Positions 22,287 to 34,967 of a stretch of DNA of 64,000 nucleotides are shown piece by piece. The translations under genes and the position numbers were made by a program. Positions within the stretch are counted from its first letter, which is position 1. Each line of letters begins with the position of its first letter. Source of the stretch: Evernia prunastri (Eukaryota; Ascomycota; Lecanoromycetes; Lecanorales; Parmeliaceae); the NCBI GenBank assembly GCA_003184365.1, contig NKYR01000141.1:1-64000 (forward strand), given 5' to 3'. A model generated the notes under the pieces. The model saw only the letters and a list, made by a program, of their open reading frames with translations. It did no database searches and was not told the origin of the DNA.

Positions 22287-23967
22287 TCACTCCTGCTTAC
22301 TCTCCTTCGTCGGCGTAACCTCCTCGCTCGTCCCTTCCCCCCCCTCCGGATCCCGCCCCTTAATCAGCACCCCCCCGCCATCGTCCGACCCCCCTCCGCC
22401 GCCCGGGAACCCCTGCCGCTCGTGGCTCCTCCTCACCTCCCTGAGCGCCTTCTCCGCGTCCGTCGGCCCCTGGTGCTCGAAGCCCGCGACGGCCCGCCGC
22501 TGGTTGCGGTTGTAGTACTCGAACGTGTAGGGCTCCTCGCCGTGGATGGCGTAGTCGCCGATCTCGCACATCTCGTCCGTCATCCGCAGGGGCACGCGGC
22601 ACACGTATTGGATGAAGCACATGATCAAGGACGTCCAGACGACGTTCCAGCCGATTATGAAGAGGGCCCCGACGATCTGTAGGCCGATTTGCCGGCCGTT
22701 GCCCGCGATGGCGCCGCCGGGGTTTGTGAGGCCGAAGGCCGCGCAGCCTTTTTTCGTGGCCCATAGACCTGTGGGAGGGGGGGTTTGTTAGTTTGGTTAT
22801 TGGGGGGGGGCGGGGTGAGAAGGGGGGGAGTAAGGGGATGGACGTACCGGTGCCGATACCGCCAACGATGGCGCCGACGAAATGCGTGTGGAAGACTTCG
22901 AGGGTGTCGTCGACTTGGCGCATTATTTTCGTTCGTCCAAGAATGTTCATCGAGATCCAGGGGACGGTGCCTGAGCCTAGGCCGAGGAGGATGGCGCCCC
23001 ATCCGGCGACCACACCTGCAGCAGGCGTGATGGCGACCAAGCCTGTGATCATGCCTTGCACTGCGCCTATCACCGACGGCTTTTTGAAGAAGATGATGTC
23101 CATGATGACCCAGGTGAGAAGGCTCATCGCGGTGCAGATGTTGGTGTTGAGCACGGCAACACCAGCGTCGGGGCTAGCGGCGTACGGATCTCCTCCGTTG
23201 AAACCGTTCCATCCCGTCCACAAGATACCTGCTCCAACCAGCATCAGTGTGACGTTGCTGGGCTTGGCGTCCACGCGATCGGATGCCATCCGTGGTCCTA
23301 TCCACCAAGCCCCTACGAAACCAGCTGTCCCGGATGATAAATGAATGACGTATCCACCGGAATAGTCGATGACGCCGTATTTGAAGAGGAAACCTCCGCC
23401 CCAGATGCTAAATGCGCCGATGGTGTAGGAGAAGGTTAACCATAGCGGGACGAAGATCATCCACGCCACGAAATTCATCCGGCAAAGAAACGATCCAGCA
23501 ATCAAGATGAGTGTGATGGCGGCGAAAGCGAATTGAAAATATACCATTGATGCTTGCGGGAACGCTTGGGTCAGAGCGGCAGTGGGGAGATTGGAGTCCT
23601 CGAGTTCGAAGCCCATGTCGACGGCTATCGATGGATAACCGACGAGTGGTAGCATTTGCGTGCCGAAAGACATTTGGTAGCCCCAAACGACCCAGCAGAT
23701 GAGGACGGCGGCGAAGGCGTAGAAGGCCATGAAGGCGGAGTTGATGGACCATTTGTGCTTGACCCATCCCGCGTAGAGAACGACGAGTCCGGGGATTGAT
23801 TGAAGGGCGACCAAAGTACCTGCGGTGATTTGCCAAGCATTATGGCCGGGATCCAACCAATCCGGTGCCACTGGGTCGCTCGAGGCTGATGCGCTGGCGA
23901 TTGCAGCCGTTGCTTGAGCGGTTTTGATCGCTGCCCCGGACACGACCGCGGCTGCTGTCGATGTCAT
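22287..23967 (-). CDS. Ammonium transporter, Mep2/AmtB type
   Basis: Exons 22848-23967 and 22287-22768, with a 79-nt in-phase GT-AG intron, give 533 residues. There are about eleven hydrophobic spans. The two pore histidines of the AmtB family are both present: His209 in GGYVIHLSSG and His362 in the FHTHFVGAIVG segment. In yeast the first is a Glu in Mep1/Mep3 but His in Mep2, so this is Mep2-like, meaning high affinity and possibly ammonium-sensing. The C-terminal tail has the family's IHGE segment, then a Gly/Glu/Lys-rich end. It acts in the plasma membrane for NH4+ uptake. Two GATA-factor sites lie upstream, consistent with nitrogen repression control. Confidence 0.95.
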
Positions 23968-25727
23968 CTTGGCGTTAGATGTTGAGGATGGGTGAAGGGG
24001 AGGAGCTTTTGGCCAGGAAGGCCTGTTCTTGGTGAAGCAGAGGTTGGAGGAAGAAAGGTGTGGGAGAGCGGGGGGGCACAGCTATTTATTGAGCCGAGCT
24101 CCATGTCGCCGTGATTCTCGACCGCGAAGAGTGGTATGAATGGACTAAGAAGCTGGCGTAAGGCTTCAGTGGTGGGTACGAGATGTCGTCTAGATTAGCC
24201 TAGATGAATGGGAGGTGTAAGGGCTAATAAGGAGGCAGACGTTGCAGAGTGGGCCAGTTGGAAGATTTTGATAAGGTAGTTTTTCATAAAGATGCATCAC
24301 AGGTTTGACTGTACCTTACAGATAAGCAGCCTTTTAGTGCAGTCCCATATGTTTGATGCCCGGCAAGACGGGGTGGGTGTGAGACTGGGAGTTAGTGCCG
24401 ATGCTGGGGGAATAGCTTAGCTTAGCTTAGGGAAATAAATGCCACGCTAGATAGCACATGGCTGTGGACAAGGGTCCGATAGGTAGTTAAGGATGATTAC
24501 AGTATTGCAGTTGAGTCACGCATATTATTCGGATATTCTTCCTGGAGTCTACTACCTGGTTGATTGGTCTCATGCAGGTGATGCTGGGCCAATAGCATCT
24601 TGGCGTCTTATCGTCGTCATATCACGTGCGCCAAGTCGTACGGCAACCCCATCCCAATCAACGGCAAGAAACGGTGGACAACGGGGCGCCGGGCGTCGAA
24701 TCAGAGTGCATGGATAAGCGTTAAACGCCATGCATATCTCGCTTCTCGTCACGGAATGGATTCATCTAGGTCCTTATCTGCCCCTTGTACTGGGAACAAC
24801 TGAGAGTATGTGAGTGACTATTGGAAAGTGTAGAGTGGAGGAGAAAGGATGATACTGATAGGAGTATCTGGCCAAACTTTACTGTATCCCCTTACCAATC
24901 AATGCTGGCATTCTCTGCTTGTCTTTGCATGTTTTTTCGCTCTACTTACTCTACTTACTCTACTCGTACGAGCAACATGTCCGTCTAGAATGTTCCGACT
25001 GGAAATACCTAGAAGAGCTGAACATTGGTAGATAAAAGAGTGTGAAGGATACTGGGGATCGAAAATGATGGGGGAAGATGAAACATTCAAGGCGCAAACC
25101 AACCAACTGATAAGGACACGGGTAAGGGAGCAAAGATAAGCACTTCACTAAGTCACTTTAGGTAAGATGCTTACATCAGCCTCGGTCTCTTAGAATTACC
25201 CTTCCCTCTTCAAGACTAGTCTGATGTCAGCCTTCAAGTCTATTTTTACTGCAATCTTCTCTGCGGGAAGTTAGGAAAGTCTCTTTCTTCCACCCTGCCA
25301 AGTCTTTATCGCCGGGGAGATATGGTCATACTATCGCCAAATCGAACCTCCAATATCTTCACCTGTTGAATCATCACTTTTTGTAAGGGGGACGAAGGAC
25401 ACATCAAAGTAAATATGACCTGCTTGAGCTGCACGTGATATCCTTTCTGCTGGCAAAGACCGATGAGGGCAATCTTCGGCACAGACACTATACAGATGGG
25501 CCCCGGCATCAGGATTCCTGCCTCAGCAGCTGAAGAAGCATGCACCTAATTGTCTTCGTTGAGCGAGCTCAGACATCTCTTTCCATACACAGTGGCCTGG
25601 AGCGTTCCACGGAGCCTTGTAGTACCCACAGGATGCCACAACTGCGAGCAGCCCAACCCGGTATATACAACAAGTCCGCGTTACTCTGCTAATACACCAT
25701 GTATAGATAGACTATGTACAGATACTC
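23968..25727. other. Intergenic, transporter promoter and beyond
   Basis: Apart from the GATA sites this holds short tandem motifs: TTAGC repeats at 24416-24430 and CTCTACTTA repeats at 24939-24965. Short open frames show no family features. Confidence 0.5.
24269..24326. promoter_or_regulatory. Two HGATAR (AreA-type) sites upstream of ammonium transporter
   Basis: TGATAAG at 24269-24275 and AGATAAG at 24320-24326 lie about 300-360 bp before the transporter start. Fungal GATA activators of nitrogen genes bind paired HGATAR sites. Function is inferred. Confidence 0.45.
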
Positions 25728-27305
25728 TTATTCGAGATCGATTACCTCTATGCTCCTCTTCCTTTTATTCGGTCGACTTTGTTTTTTCTCCTCCGGAAGC
25801 CACTCGCCTTTGGCTACCGACGGTATCATAACCAGAACCTAGAGTAGGTTAGCTTAGGATAGAGCCACTCTCTGCTTAGAGCTCACTGTCTTCCTATAAT
25901 AATGCGTCACATTCCCATGATAATCTTCATAGTCCTCGTCATCCGGGCCGTCCTCAAAAGGCTCGCTTTGGACGAAGTGCTCCTCTTCTTCGAGGGAGAT
26001 ATCACTCGCAACTGCTCCGCCATTGACCTCAACCATTCCGGACAGCGTAATTTCGTCGTCGTCCACCATCGAAATGTAATGCTGGTCGTCGTCGTCGCCA
26101 TAACGACTCCGATGATGGCTTTCGCAGAAACCGGAAACAGTCCGGTTCAGATTGGCGATGTACAAGCCCATGTCGATTTTGCAACAGATATCCCTGAGGC
26201 AAGCTGCCCGCAGCCGGTCTTGACCTTGCAGAACGCCGAGACTGGGAGCTGGACTCTCATAGTGGGTGTCACAAATGTAAGCGAGTAGTGTCGGGAAATT
26301 AGAGCTATTCGTCGCTTTGTCTTTCTTTACGTTGTCGTTCCAGGCTGCGAGAAGATCTCGAAGCTTATCCTTTTCCCTATAGACGTGGGCAAGAGACGGC
26401 AATTTGGCCAGCGACGGCACGATGAGGTCGTACTCAAGCATCAATCTGTATCCCGACTCCAGGGGCTTGAATTCAACAGTGGCCTCGTTGTACCTGGGAC
26501 TGATCATCAGCAAAACGAGCAAGCGAATAGATCCTCCGTCAAAACATTATGGCTCACCAGGCAAAGTATGAGTAGCCCCACAAAGAAGATGTCTCCGTCA
26601 AGAACTTCTTGGTCTGTCCCTTGTAAGTAGCCAGCATTTTTCCACCAGCATGAGCCGCGGGAAGACAGATCAGGAGCTTGCCAAAGCAGCCTACCACATT
26701 AGGAGAGCTGCTTATGTTGGCGTAAGCGTTCATTAATCCAGACACGCCCAAATGGACTTACTCGTGGTGAGGCGGCAGGCAGGCACTAGCTGCCCACAGA
26801 CGAAGCCTGTGCATCTCCGCCTTGACCGGCCCAGCATCTAGCTTGATGCCCAGATCCTTGCCAGCTTTCACAGCGATCTTCTGCACGAACTTGTCCCAAG
26901 CCGGATTGCGAATTTCGACATTGTCGGGCTTCATCTCCCACTGACTGTGCAAATCCTTCCCAGGTTGCCCAGAGATCCTATGGGCGGACTTCTCCACCCG
27001 AGGCACATCGTTTTCTGTAACACCATCTTTAAGCACTCGGTCGCGACCCACATCTTCGTAGATCCCTCACCTTCATCACCCATTGTCCGCTCTTGGCAGA
27101 TGGCGTCCGCGTCGCGTGGAGCCAATGGCAACGGAACCGGTCCGTATCCCCGCAGGAACAGATCCGGCAGCGGGGCCTCGGAGTAGTTACCAGCCGTTGC
27201 AATGGAGCCTCCGCTCTCGATTTCATCGAGGAAGGTGCAGAGAGCTTCCTTGATTCGAGGTGCATCGTAGCTGGTACGCGCTTCTGGCTCCTCAAGTGGA
27301 GCCAT
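25728..27305 (-). CDS. 2-oxoglutarate/Fe(II) oxygenase-like protein, distal His missing
   Basis: Five exons (27071-27305, 26762-27014, 26558-26707, 25887-26493, 25728-25838) give 451 residues. The four GT-AG introns are 56, 54, 64 and 48 nt and all phase-consistent. The fold region has PHHD (His161-x-Asp163) for two of the three iron ligands and SGYR (226-229), whose Arg binds 2-oxoglutarate in this family. The third ligand, usually a His seven residues before SGYR in fungal relatives, is Val219 here. That comparison is from memory of the family. The middle carries an acidic Asp/Glu region, and the last exon ends in a basic RPNKRKR stretch, a possible nuclear signal. Catalysis is therefore doubtful. 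Confidence 0.8.
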
Positions 27306-29289
27306 CTGTCCCGTTTGTTTGTTTCGCTTTTTTGCTGGTCATTTGGATCGCGTGGGGAGACATCAGGTGTGTAGTGTTTCAAGACGCGAAAATAACACGC
27401 TAGCGGGCAGATCACGTGCCGTCCTCCTCCGCCATTGCAGGACGCCGAGCACTCCAGCCTCACGACAGATAGAGTACAAAGTCTTTGACATTTAGCGAAA
27501 TATGACCGACGCGACGCCGCTACACCATCTCTACTTCTCTCACCGAGCACGCAAATCATGGAAAATTCATCTACTTACTTACTTTACTCTAGAGTATTGG
27601 CCGCAAAGCCCGTCAATGCTCTCACCATTTCAGATTTCAGAATTCAGAGGTGTGACAATACTTTCTGATCTGCTACGCAAACTCGAACAAAACCATGTCT
27701 TATTGTAAAATGCCTTTGGATCAGCTCGTCGTTTGCACGTGATCTAAGCAACACAACTTGCTGCATACTGGTAGACAATCTCAAGCTTATTAATATCGAG
27801 ACATGTGTATGGGCTTCTTGCCAGGTACACTAGGCCCAGCACGATAAGGATACGTGCGATAGTCAGAAGACAGACATTGTTTCCCGCCTGTTGGGATGTG
27901 TTTATTACCGCCACTGCGAGATGTTTCAGGGGGTATCGGATGATCAGACTGAGTTAGGACTGAGTTAGAGATTGGTTGTTGAAAGGATGACCATAGGACA
28001 CTCAGGTCGACATCCGATGAGTCACATAATCATCTTAATGCGCAATCAAAACAGAATACTGCTCCAACACCCAACACTCTCCCCCCCCCCCTCTCCTCTT
28101 TCCTGGAAGAAGACAGAACGCGAAAGCTCCATGCAACTTTCTATGAACCTGCAACTCCGCGCCACGCGGTTGACGCCTGTTTGGCAAACCGGCGCAGAAC
28201 GCGGCGCTGCACCTCCGCCCCGTATGTGCGTAATTGCCGCTCCGCCAATTCTAGGATACGAGTATGACTGGTCATGGGAGGGATTGACAAAGCCGGAGGC
28301 CTCGTTCGGCACCTCTCTGCTCCAAGACCGGTTGTCCGAGATGAGGACCTGTCTATCACAAGTCTATGCTGAGGAGATCGTCCGCTAGCCAAGGAGCAGT
28401 CTGGTGAGTCCTCCGACCCTGGCCCGACTCAGGCACGACGAGGAAATCTTGGGGTTAGTTGTGAGTTGCGATAAAGGGGGACAGAACGAGGAGAGAAAAA
28501 GGAAAAAATCAATAGAAGGAAGAGGAAAGAGCACCGTGTAAACCCACTCTTCAAAGATAGCAAGACCAGATACTAATGCTATAAATGTTATGCTTCAGTA
28601 AACAATCAACACGCTCCGCCGGAACCATCTCCAAGTATGCGTCAAAACGTTCACTCCTCGACCCCACAGAGCAAAGATTCCAAACCCCCAGACCCCTTCC
28701 TACGTTTCTGATTCCACGCAGAACAGCCAGAAAGATGTTTGCACAGTATACGAACCGCTCTTGTCCCCTCGACCCGCTTGGCATGCGACAGGCGCTCACG
28801 TTCTGGGAGAATATGCTCCTTTTCTTTTTTATGCGACGTCCTGCCCCCCTTGTCTCCTTCTTGCACATGACGAGTGAAACGAAGTCTGAGACCCCGGTCT
28901 GAATCCCTTAGTCAGTGGTCAGGTTGAGATAGTAAAAAGCAGTAGTAACGCGACCGTGTATTCTGACTGGCTATCTAAAACCCCGATGCAGGGGGAACGC
29001 ATAGGTTAGTTTACGTGCACGCGTTATGCAGACTAGTCGACCAAGGACGGGGGGAGTGGGAGTGCGCGTTCTTGATTCACAACAAAGCTACAGCAGCAGT
29101 AGCTCATACCCAACCACCACGCCAAGCTGCCCTCCACCGTCTCACGAGTCTTGAAAAAGCACATCAAATCTAAAATCTACCCCACACCAGCCACGGCACC
29201 ACACACGCCACGTTTCCGCATCCCCACACCCAAGCCAGCACGAAATCTATCCCCTTCCCCCTTCCCCTTCAGCGACCCACCCACACCCC
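27306..29289. other. Intergenic, no supported gene
   Basis: Open frames on both strands, including a 138-codon plus-strand one at 27972-28388, overlap each other and show no known motif. A poly-C tract lies at 28081-28090. Confidence 0.45.
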
Positions 29290-30039
29290 TCACGGTCCGC
29301 CCCACCAATGCGACACCGCGAACCCTTCCACCTCGACCCGATCCCAACTGCTCCCGCACCCCCGCTCGAGTCTCACCCACGCCTCCCAGATGCGCCGGGG
29401 CGGGTCCGAATAGCCCCAGCGCGCGTTCCACACCCGCGGCACCGCGCCCTGGGACAGGTAGGCGCCCTGGCAGTGCGGGATCTTGACGGGGCAGGGGCCC
29501 GTGCAGGGGGGATGAGTGTTGAGGAAGGGCGCGGGGTGGTGTTGGTGTTGGGGTTGCGGGGTGGGGGGTTTGCTGGCGGTGTTGTTGTGGGAGGTGAGTG
29601 GGTTGGTTTCGGATCCCGGATCCGTCACTCCTTCACGGATGGTAGAAATCTGCTCCTGAACCGTCAGATCATGACCACGTGGCAAAGGCGGCTCGAGCGA
29701 GAGGTTGCCTACTTTCGGCTCCAGCTCAGCTAGCTGTCGCAACACCGCTTCGTTCTCGGCTATTCGGCGTCTTTGCTCCTCCTCGGTCAATCGCTCGCCG
29801 ATCGCCTCGTCTGCTTTCCCGTATGCATTGATGGGAGGTGCTATCTTATCCTCAGCTAGGGAGTAGTGTTGAGGAAATTGACTGACGTAGCCGGGAAATG
29901 GATACCCATCCGCTGGGGTTGAGATGAACTTAACGGCGCCAGGTGTGATGATGTCGTTTTGAGCCGAGGGGTCACGAGTGCGTATGGCTAAGGTCGAATG
30001 GAGAGCAGGTGGAGTTCTGCATTTGCCCTTGCTCGCCAT
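29290..30039 (-). CDS. Hypothetical protein with short coiled coil
   Basis: A single open frame of 249 residues. Residues about 82-112 are charged and heptad-like (TEEEQRRRIAENEAVLRQLA), predicting a short coiled coil. After that come a Pro/His/Gln-rich linker and a C-terminal part with several Trp and a CTGPCPV motif. No signal peptide or membrane span. I do not recognise the family. The C-terminal third has strongly biased codons like other genes in the window, which supports coding. A short intron near the 3' end cannot be excluded. Confidence 0.6.
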   Translation of the reverse strand: MASKGKCRTPPALHSTLAIRTRDPSAQNDIITPGAVKFISTPADGYPFPGYVSQFPQHYSLAEDKIAPPINAYGKADEAIGERLTEEEQRRRIAENEAVLRQLAELEPKVGNLSLEPPLPRGHDLTVQEQISTIREGVTDPGSETNPLTSHNNTASKPPTPQPQHQHHPAPFLNTHPPCTGPCPVKIPHCQGAYLSQGAVPRVWNARWGYSDPPRRIWEAWVRLERGCGSSWDRVEVEGFAVSHWWGGP

Positions 30040-32808
30040 GCTGGTACACGTGGAAGCTGTGATATGGTTGGTGTGATGAACTATGTTCTTCTGTATGTCA
30101 AGGTTTTTGGGATGTGTGAGCGAGCTGGAACGGGAACGAGTGGCTGATAAAGGTTTAAAGGAAACGAAGCAGATGGGATGTTATCACTGGTGATTTTCTC
30201 AACACCCGAAAGACTGGAGTGTTCAAAGTCTATTGTGGAGGTCTATCGTCTTTGTTTTTCACGGTGCTAACACAATGCCATTTCTTAAGTGAGAATGCGG
30301 TATTTGGGAGACCTCTTTGCGAGAAAATACCAGTGACTCGACAAAGAATCTAGCGTCGATGGCAACGAAAAATGGTATCTGGTGTAAGCTTATATCTGCA
30401 ACAGAATTGATGGTTGAGGGCATTGTAGGCGTCACAAGGCCTGATAGTGTAAAGAATATGCGCATTCTATGACAGATATCAAGCTGGGGACAGATGTAGC
30501 TCTTCCAACTTTCCTTCCACCCGGTCTCACGGTGCGCTCCGGAGACCTTACCGAACAAGTGGGCCGCATGTTCCTCGTGAGCCGACGGGAAACCAGAGGC
30601 TGGGGTTTGCTCATGGGCGTGGATCTATTAGCAGCAGGTCTGCCTGCTACTTCCTAGTGTCGGGCTCGTTATTGAATTTTTTTGGTGGGAGAGACATGAG
30701 ATACCGGTCTTGTTGTGCTTGAGGCGTCCATCCTTGACGTTCCTATACTGAGCTTCGAGGCCGGAATGACTCGCCTTTACGGATTGTACTGATCTGAATA
30801 ACAAGATAACAGTCCGGGCTTCACACGAGAGTAAGTCTCTAATTGGTAAAAAGCGAGAAGACGAAAAGATGAAAAGATGTGGACAGCAATAGTCTCTTAT
30901 AATCCCCAGTTCGAGAACAAAGAGCTTTAGTGATCTGGAGAGTGTTGAGCTATCTCACCGCCGCAAAGGCGACTTTGCGATTCATGGGACAGACCATGTA
31001 AGCAATACTTAATCAGGGAAGTGTGCCGATACAGTAGCTGAAGCGTTCGACAACCCGCGGGTCGCCGCTGGCGTAGACGAAGAGGCTGACCAAGAGCGGA
31101 GGAAGAGCCTCACGAACGTAGAATACTGTTGCAGGAACATGTGGCCCTTGCCACGCTACCTTGTTCCGCGTATAGCTAAAGGATCTGCGGCAAGATGTAG
31201 GAAAGTGAATTCCTGTCGAAGGTCCAAGGCATGAGTTCCCTTCCATCCAGCGGGCCCGATCGTGCTGAGTCCCTGTTACTTCATCCCTCGAATGCGTTGG
31301 CAGAACCGTTCATAACTTGCAGTGCTTGTCGGCATCTTAGTCTTGAGCGCTCGAAAGGTTGACAAAGCAGGTTGAGAGACGTCAGTGCGCTAATCGTTGG
31401 TGGGATGCATCGAGGTGAGAGTGCAACACGCATTGAAAACCAACGCACCATCAGAGACTCGTGAGAACGATGTCGCTGTAGATCGACCAATCAATCATCT
31501 CTGTCCATTATCGATATCTTGATCATAGATTTGGATTGGGTCGAAGGAGATGCGACACGCGTAAAATACATCGAGACTGAAGTTGCCACGGCGAAAGAAA
31601 CAAAGCTATCAGGAACCATAGCAAGGCGCTTTACGTCTTCAGGCGGATAGATAAATGTACCTAGTTTTGAAATTGTACAATATGTTGTAATGATAAGCGT
31701 CGAATGAGATAGGAAAAGATAAATCCATGTTCGAAAAGCTTGTTCAGCCACGTTGCGCAGCAAAGTCGATTGATAGTAAGCTACATCATATGTAGTAAGA
31801 TTTTTTTTGAAGACAATTGGAAGTCAGCAAGAAGGCGGACGACGCAAATAATAGTGGGGAAGAGGGGGGAGGGGAGAGAGAGTAGAGAATAAGGGGACCC
31901 CGGCTGGAGCTGTCTTCGTTGACATGTTCTTTCAGCAGCTACCAAATACATGTCGTCTGGGTAAAGCTCTGTCCCTGAGAACCATAGGGATCCCTTGGAC
32001 TTTTTTCAGACCCATGAATCGTATCCCACCTCGAGGACCGAGGTGTGCGCAACTTAGCAGAACAACCCTATTTCTATTTTATGAAGCCTTTCACTACCTA
32101 CGGAGTAAGATTATAGTAAAGAGGATCGTGGACATGGTCAAGCGCTATCGCGGAAAGGATCCCAGGTCAAAGATGAGGCTGCGCTAGGCAACGGATCGTT
32201 ATGAGCCGGGGGGGCTGGGGTCGGGGATGTCGGGGGTGTCGGGGGTGTCGGGGGTGTCGGGGGGTCGGGGGGTGGAGAGATGTCAACTTTCGTCAACTTC
32301 CCTCAAATAACGTCAAGTTGCATACGAACTATACCAGATCTGATATACCGAGACTTCAGGGAAAGCCAAACATCCCTGAAACCCAGAAAATCAGCCAACA
32401 ATCCCGCCAATGACATGACTGGGGATGAGCCTGCATGGAGGAAGTCGTGTTGCCCTTGATGTGACAGCTATGAAGCCTACATAGGACGGATATAAAGCCC
32501 TAGGCTAAGACGTGGTGCAGTGTATGTGGAAGGGCCCGACCGAATGTTATTCCCTTGCCTGAGCTTTCGTATCAGTAGTGCTTTGCGGTATACGCTCATT
32601 TCCATTCCGTCGCTTCCAATATATGTAGGCATTTGATGTAGGCCCGCACTCTGCTATGTCATTAGGAGTCCCTCAAGCTGGCTCTGCTCAGGCACCACCC
32701 ATTTAAATGTCCATCTCAGTATCCCCCCATTCTTCCTCCTGTAAATCCCAACCCTCTTCCCGAGCCGCAGCCTTGCCATATATTCACCCTTGACCGCTAG
32801 AAGCAGCA
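30040..32808. other. Intergenic, about 2.8 kb
   Basis: This contains scattered short frames without support, a poly-T tract at 31801-31808, a purine-rich stretch at 31856-31895 and the G-rich tandem repeat listed separately. A CCATATATTC TATA-like stretch near 32775 probably serves the next gene. Confidence 0.5.
32207..32274 (+). repeat. G-rich minisatellite (GGGGGTGTC)n
   Basis: About four tandem units of GGGGGTGTC, plus flanking G runs, on the plus strand. Many runs of four or more G make it a candidate G-quadruplex. Confidence 0.75.
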
Positions 32809-33212
32809 ATGGACACAATGAATCCTTCCCAGCAGGCCAACGGGGAAAACAATGTCTGTCTCCTCAGCACGTCACGCGTCCTCATAGCCATCGGGGTGAC
32901 CTTTCTCATTGGGAGCGTCTATCAGCTCATTCAAAGGATGAGATCAGCCGGCAGCAGTGCGAGTGGTTCCGGTAAGTTTCCCACGACGTTTCGATGTTAG
33001 AAGAACATCTTCACTGATCGGCTTCAGTGGCTGATGCAGGGGCTGTTGGAGTTGACCTTGAGGCTCTCGCCCTAGGAGCACTAGGGGATGCAGCGACGTT
33101 TAGTTCGGAGTCCTTGGGTGGCGTCAACGAGACGCTTGACCTCACCTTGCCACAGCCAACCTATTATCCGCAAGCGAGGACGTCACGGCACCCCGTCGCG
33201 TCTAGACAGTAG
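32809..33212 (+). CDS. Small single-pass membrane protein, hypothetical
   Basis: Exons 32809-32971 and 33028-33212, with a 56-nt GTAAGT...CAG intron in phase, give 115 residues. One hydrophobic span, about residues 24-41 (VLIAIGVTFLIGSVYQLI), is followed by a basic RMRSAG, suggesting a single membrane anchor with the basic side inside. The C-terminal half is Ala/Gly/Leu-rich and then Pro/Tyr/Arg-rich. The start ATG is in a good CAGCAATGG context. The family is not recognised. Confidence 0.65.
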
Positions 33213-33717
33213 CTTCATCCTCCGGAAGCCCTGACCACCACCTAGACGTCCATGATGGGAAAATATTGAGAACAAGAGATAGTCTTGGAAAGGAACATTG
33301 CACGCGTCATTACCGACGGGACCATACAGGATTTTCTGTTGCTTGATGATTGCCGTTGGCGATGGAATGCAAGAGGTGGAAATATCAAAGACAAGGAAGA
33401 CTAGTCACATATAGACGAGCGCGCGGACGATTACTGATCGGGAATAGCGGACAATGCTTATCAACATTGGCTTGCTTGCTAGACACATCATCGATTCTTT
33501 CCACATGGATATAGACAACCGACATCATACAGACATATAAGAAGGCGAACAAATACGTGCAAATGACCTACGTTTTGTGAAGGTGAAATTAAATGTAGGA
33601 TACATTAGAGATCGACGTACACTGCTCAATTGACCTTCAGGAAGTGATCACCCATGGCTGGCGAAGGGCCACTTGTAGGCAAGTCAGCAAACAAGCTGAA
33701 TGTGATCGCATGCAGCC
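33213..33717. other. Intergenic between convergent genes
   Basis: No gene or repeat seen. Confidence 0.55.
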
Positions 33718-34967
33718 TTACGGGATCTGGTCCATCTCATGAACATGAACTTCCTTCTTGCCATTCATCATTCGCCGCAATTTGCTACTCGCAGGGTAGA
33801 CTGCATCATTCCGTCAGTACTCAGACCTCTTCGATCAATCTGACTCGGACTTACCAACACGCCTCAGCCTATTCGGTGATCCTAATGGCTGTAAACTCTT
33901 CAAGCCCAACCACGGGTCTATTCTCATATGATCCTCCCAGAAAGACTTCAATTCGTAATTGAAAGAGTCTTGCTTCGGTATCACCAATATAGCCACCGTC
34001 TGCCATGGATATTTCTCCGGGTCCCATACCTTACCCGCATATTCGACAGGCTGGTCTTCAAGGTTCTCGCACAGCTGGAATTGTAACAAGTACTCAGCAT
34101 CGTGGGCTTCGTGGAAGTTCTTGAGCCATTGACTAAGGATGTCTGGTTCGTGTTCATCGGGCTTGACGGTCTCTTCATACAGCTTCTTTTGTGTCTCGCT
34201 CGAAGGGACCAGGCAGTACTTTGCCACATAGTCTCCGAAACGGTATGCGGTCTGCGAGTATTGGCGTGTGGACTCCAAGTGTGTGTTTCGTACAGAGTCG
34301 CGGAACTTTTGTAGATCGGTGTCTGGGCGTTCTTCGAGCTTCTTGTATAGTTCAGGCTTGTCCCCGCCATACTTTATGCGCAGACCTATAATCTCCTTCG
34401 TTGTTTTGGCGTCTGCAAGGTCGAGGGCGGGAGTGGAGTTGAATTCGATGTCTTGGGCAGTCTTGGTGGGGTCGAATTTCTCGCCGGGGACATTGAAGAC
34501 TTTCATGGCGAAGCCGCGGGGTTGGGGAACACGATCCTAGCACATTTTAGCAAATGCTTGTAAGAAGACGTAGAGGCGTAGACGTACGTCCAGACCGGGG
34601 TCTCCAGGTTCGCTGCTGTAGCGGCATACCACTGCATGTTCGCCCCCATGTTCAAACATGCTTTGCTTCAGATGTTTTGGCAGGTCATCTTTGACGATGA
34701 GCTTGCCTTTGACGATGCCTTGGGTCCGAGCGTGAGTGCCTAAAGGTCGTCAGTCAGATCCTTTCGTTTAGCGGTGCTCGTCATACCTGTGTAGCAATGG
34801 CGATGGCTGTTGTATTGTGCCTTCTGCATGGCATTGATTTGGTCCGCGACAGCTTGGATATCCTCCGCCTCGTTTGGAGGTATCTTCTCAACCCCCTCGT
34901 CTTGCCAATGGATGTACTTCCTGTTGGCCATTGAGACCTGGTCTTCGCCTTTGTTGGATATCTCCAT
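33718..34967 (-). CDS. Catalase-related heme protein
   Basis: Exons 34787-34967, 34588-34739, 33855-34536 and 33718-33800 give 365 residues; the introns are 47, 51 and 54 nt and all phase-consistent. The distal heme His lies in THARTQG (His63), completed only across the first intron. RYSSEPGDPGLD, then PQPRGFAMKVF, then a FNSTPAL segment match the catalase core, with the Asn that assists peroxide binding apparently kept. A LQPLGSPNRLR segment lies near the end. It is much shorter than the 480-700 residue typical catalases, so it belongs to the minimal catalase-like group, some of which are peroxidases or act on fatty-acid hydroperoxides. Cytosolic or peroxisomal location is not clear. The start could be further upstream. 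Confidence 0.85.
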
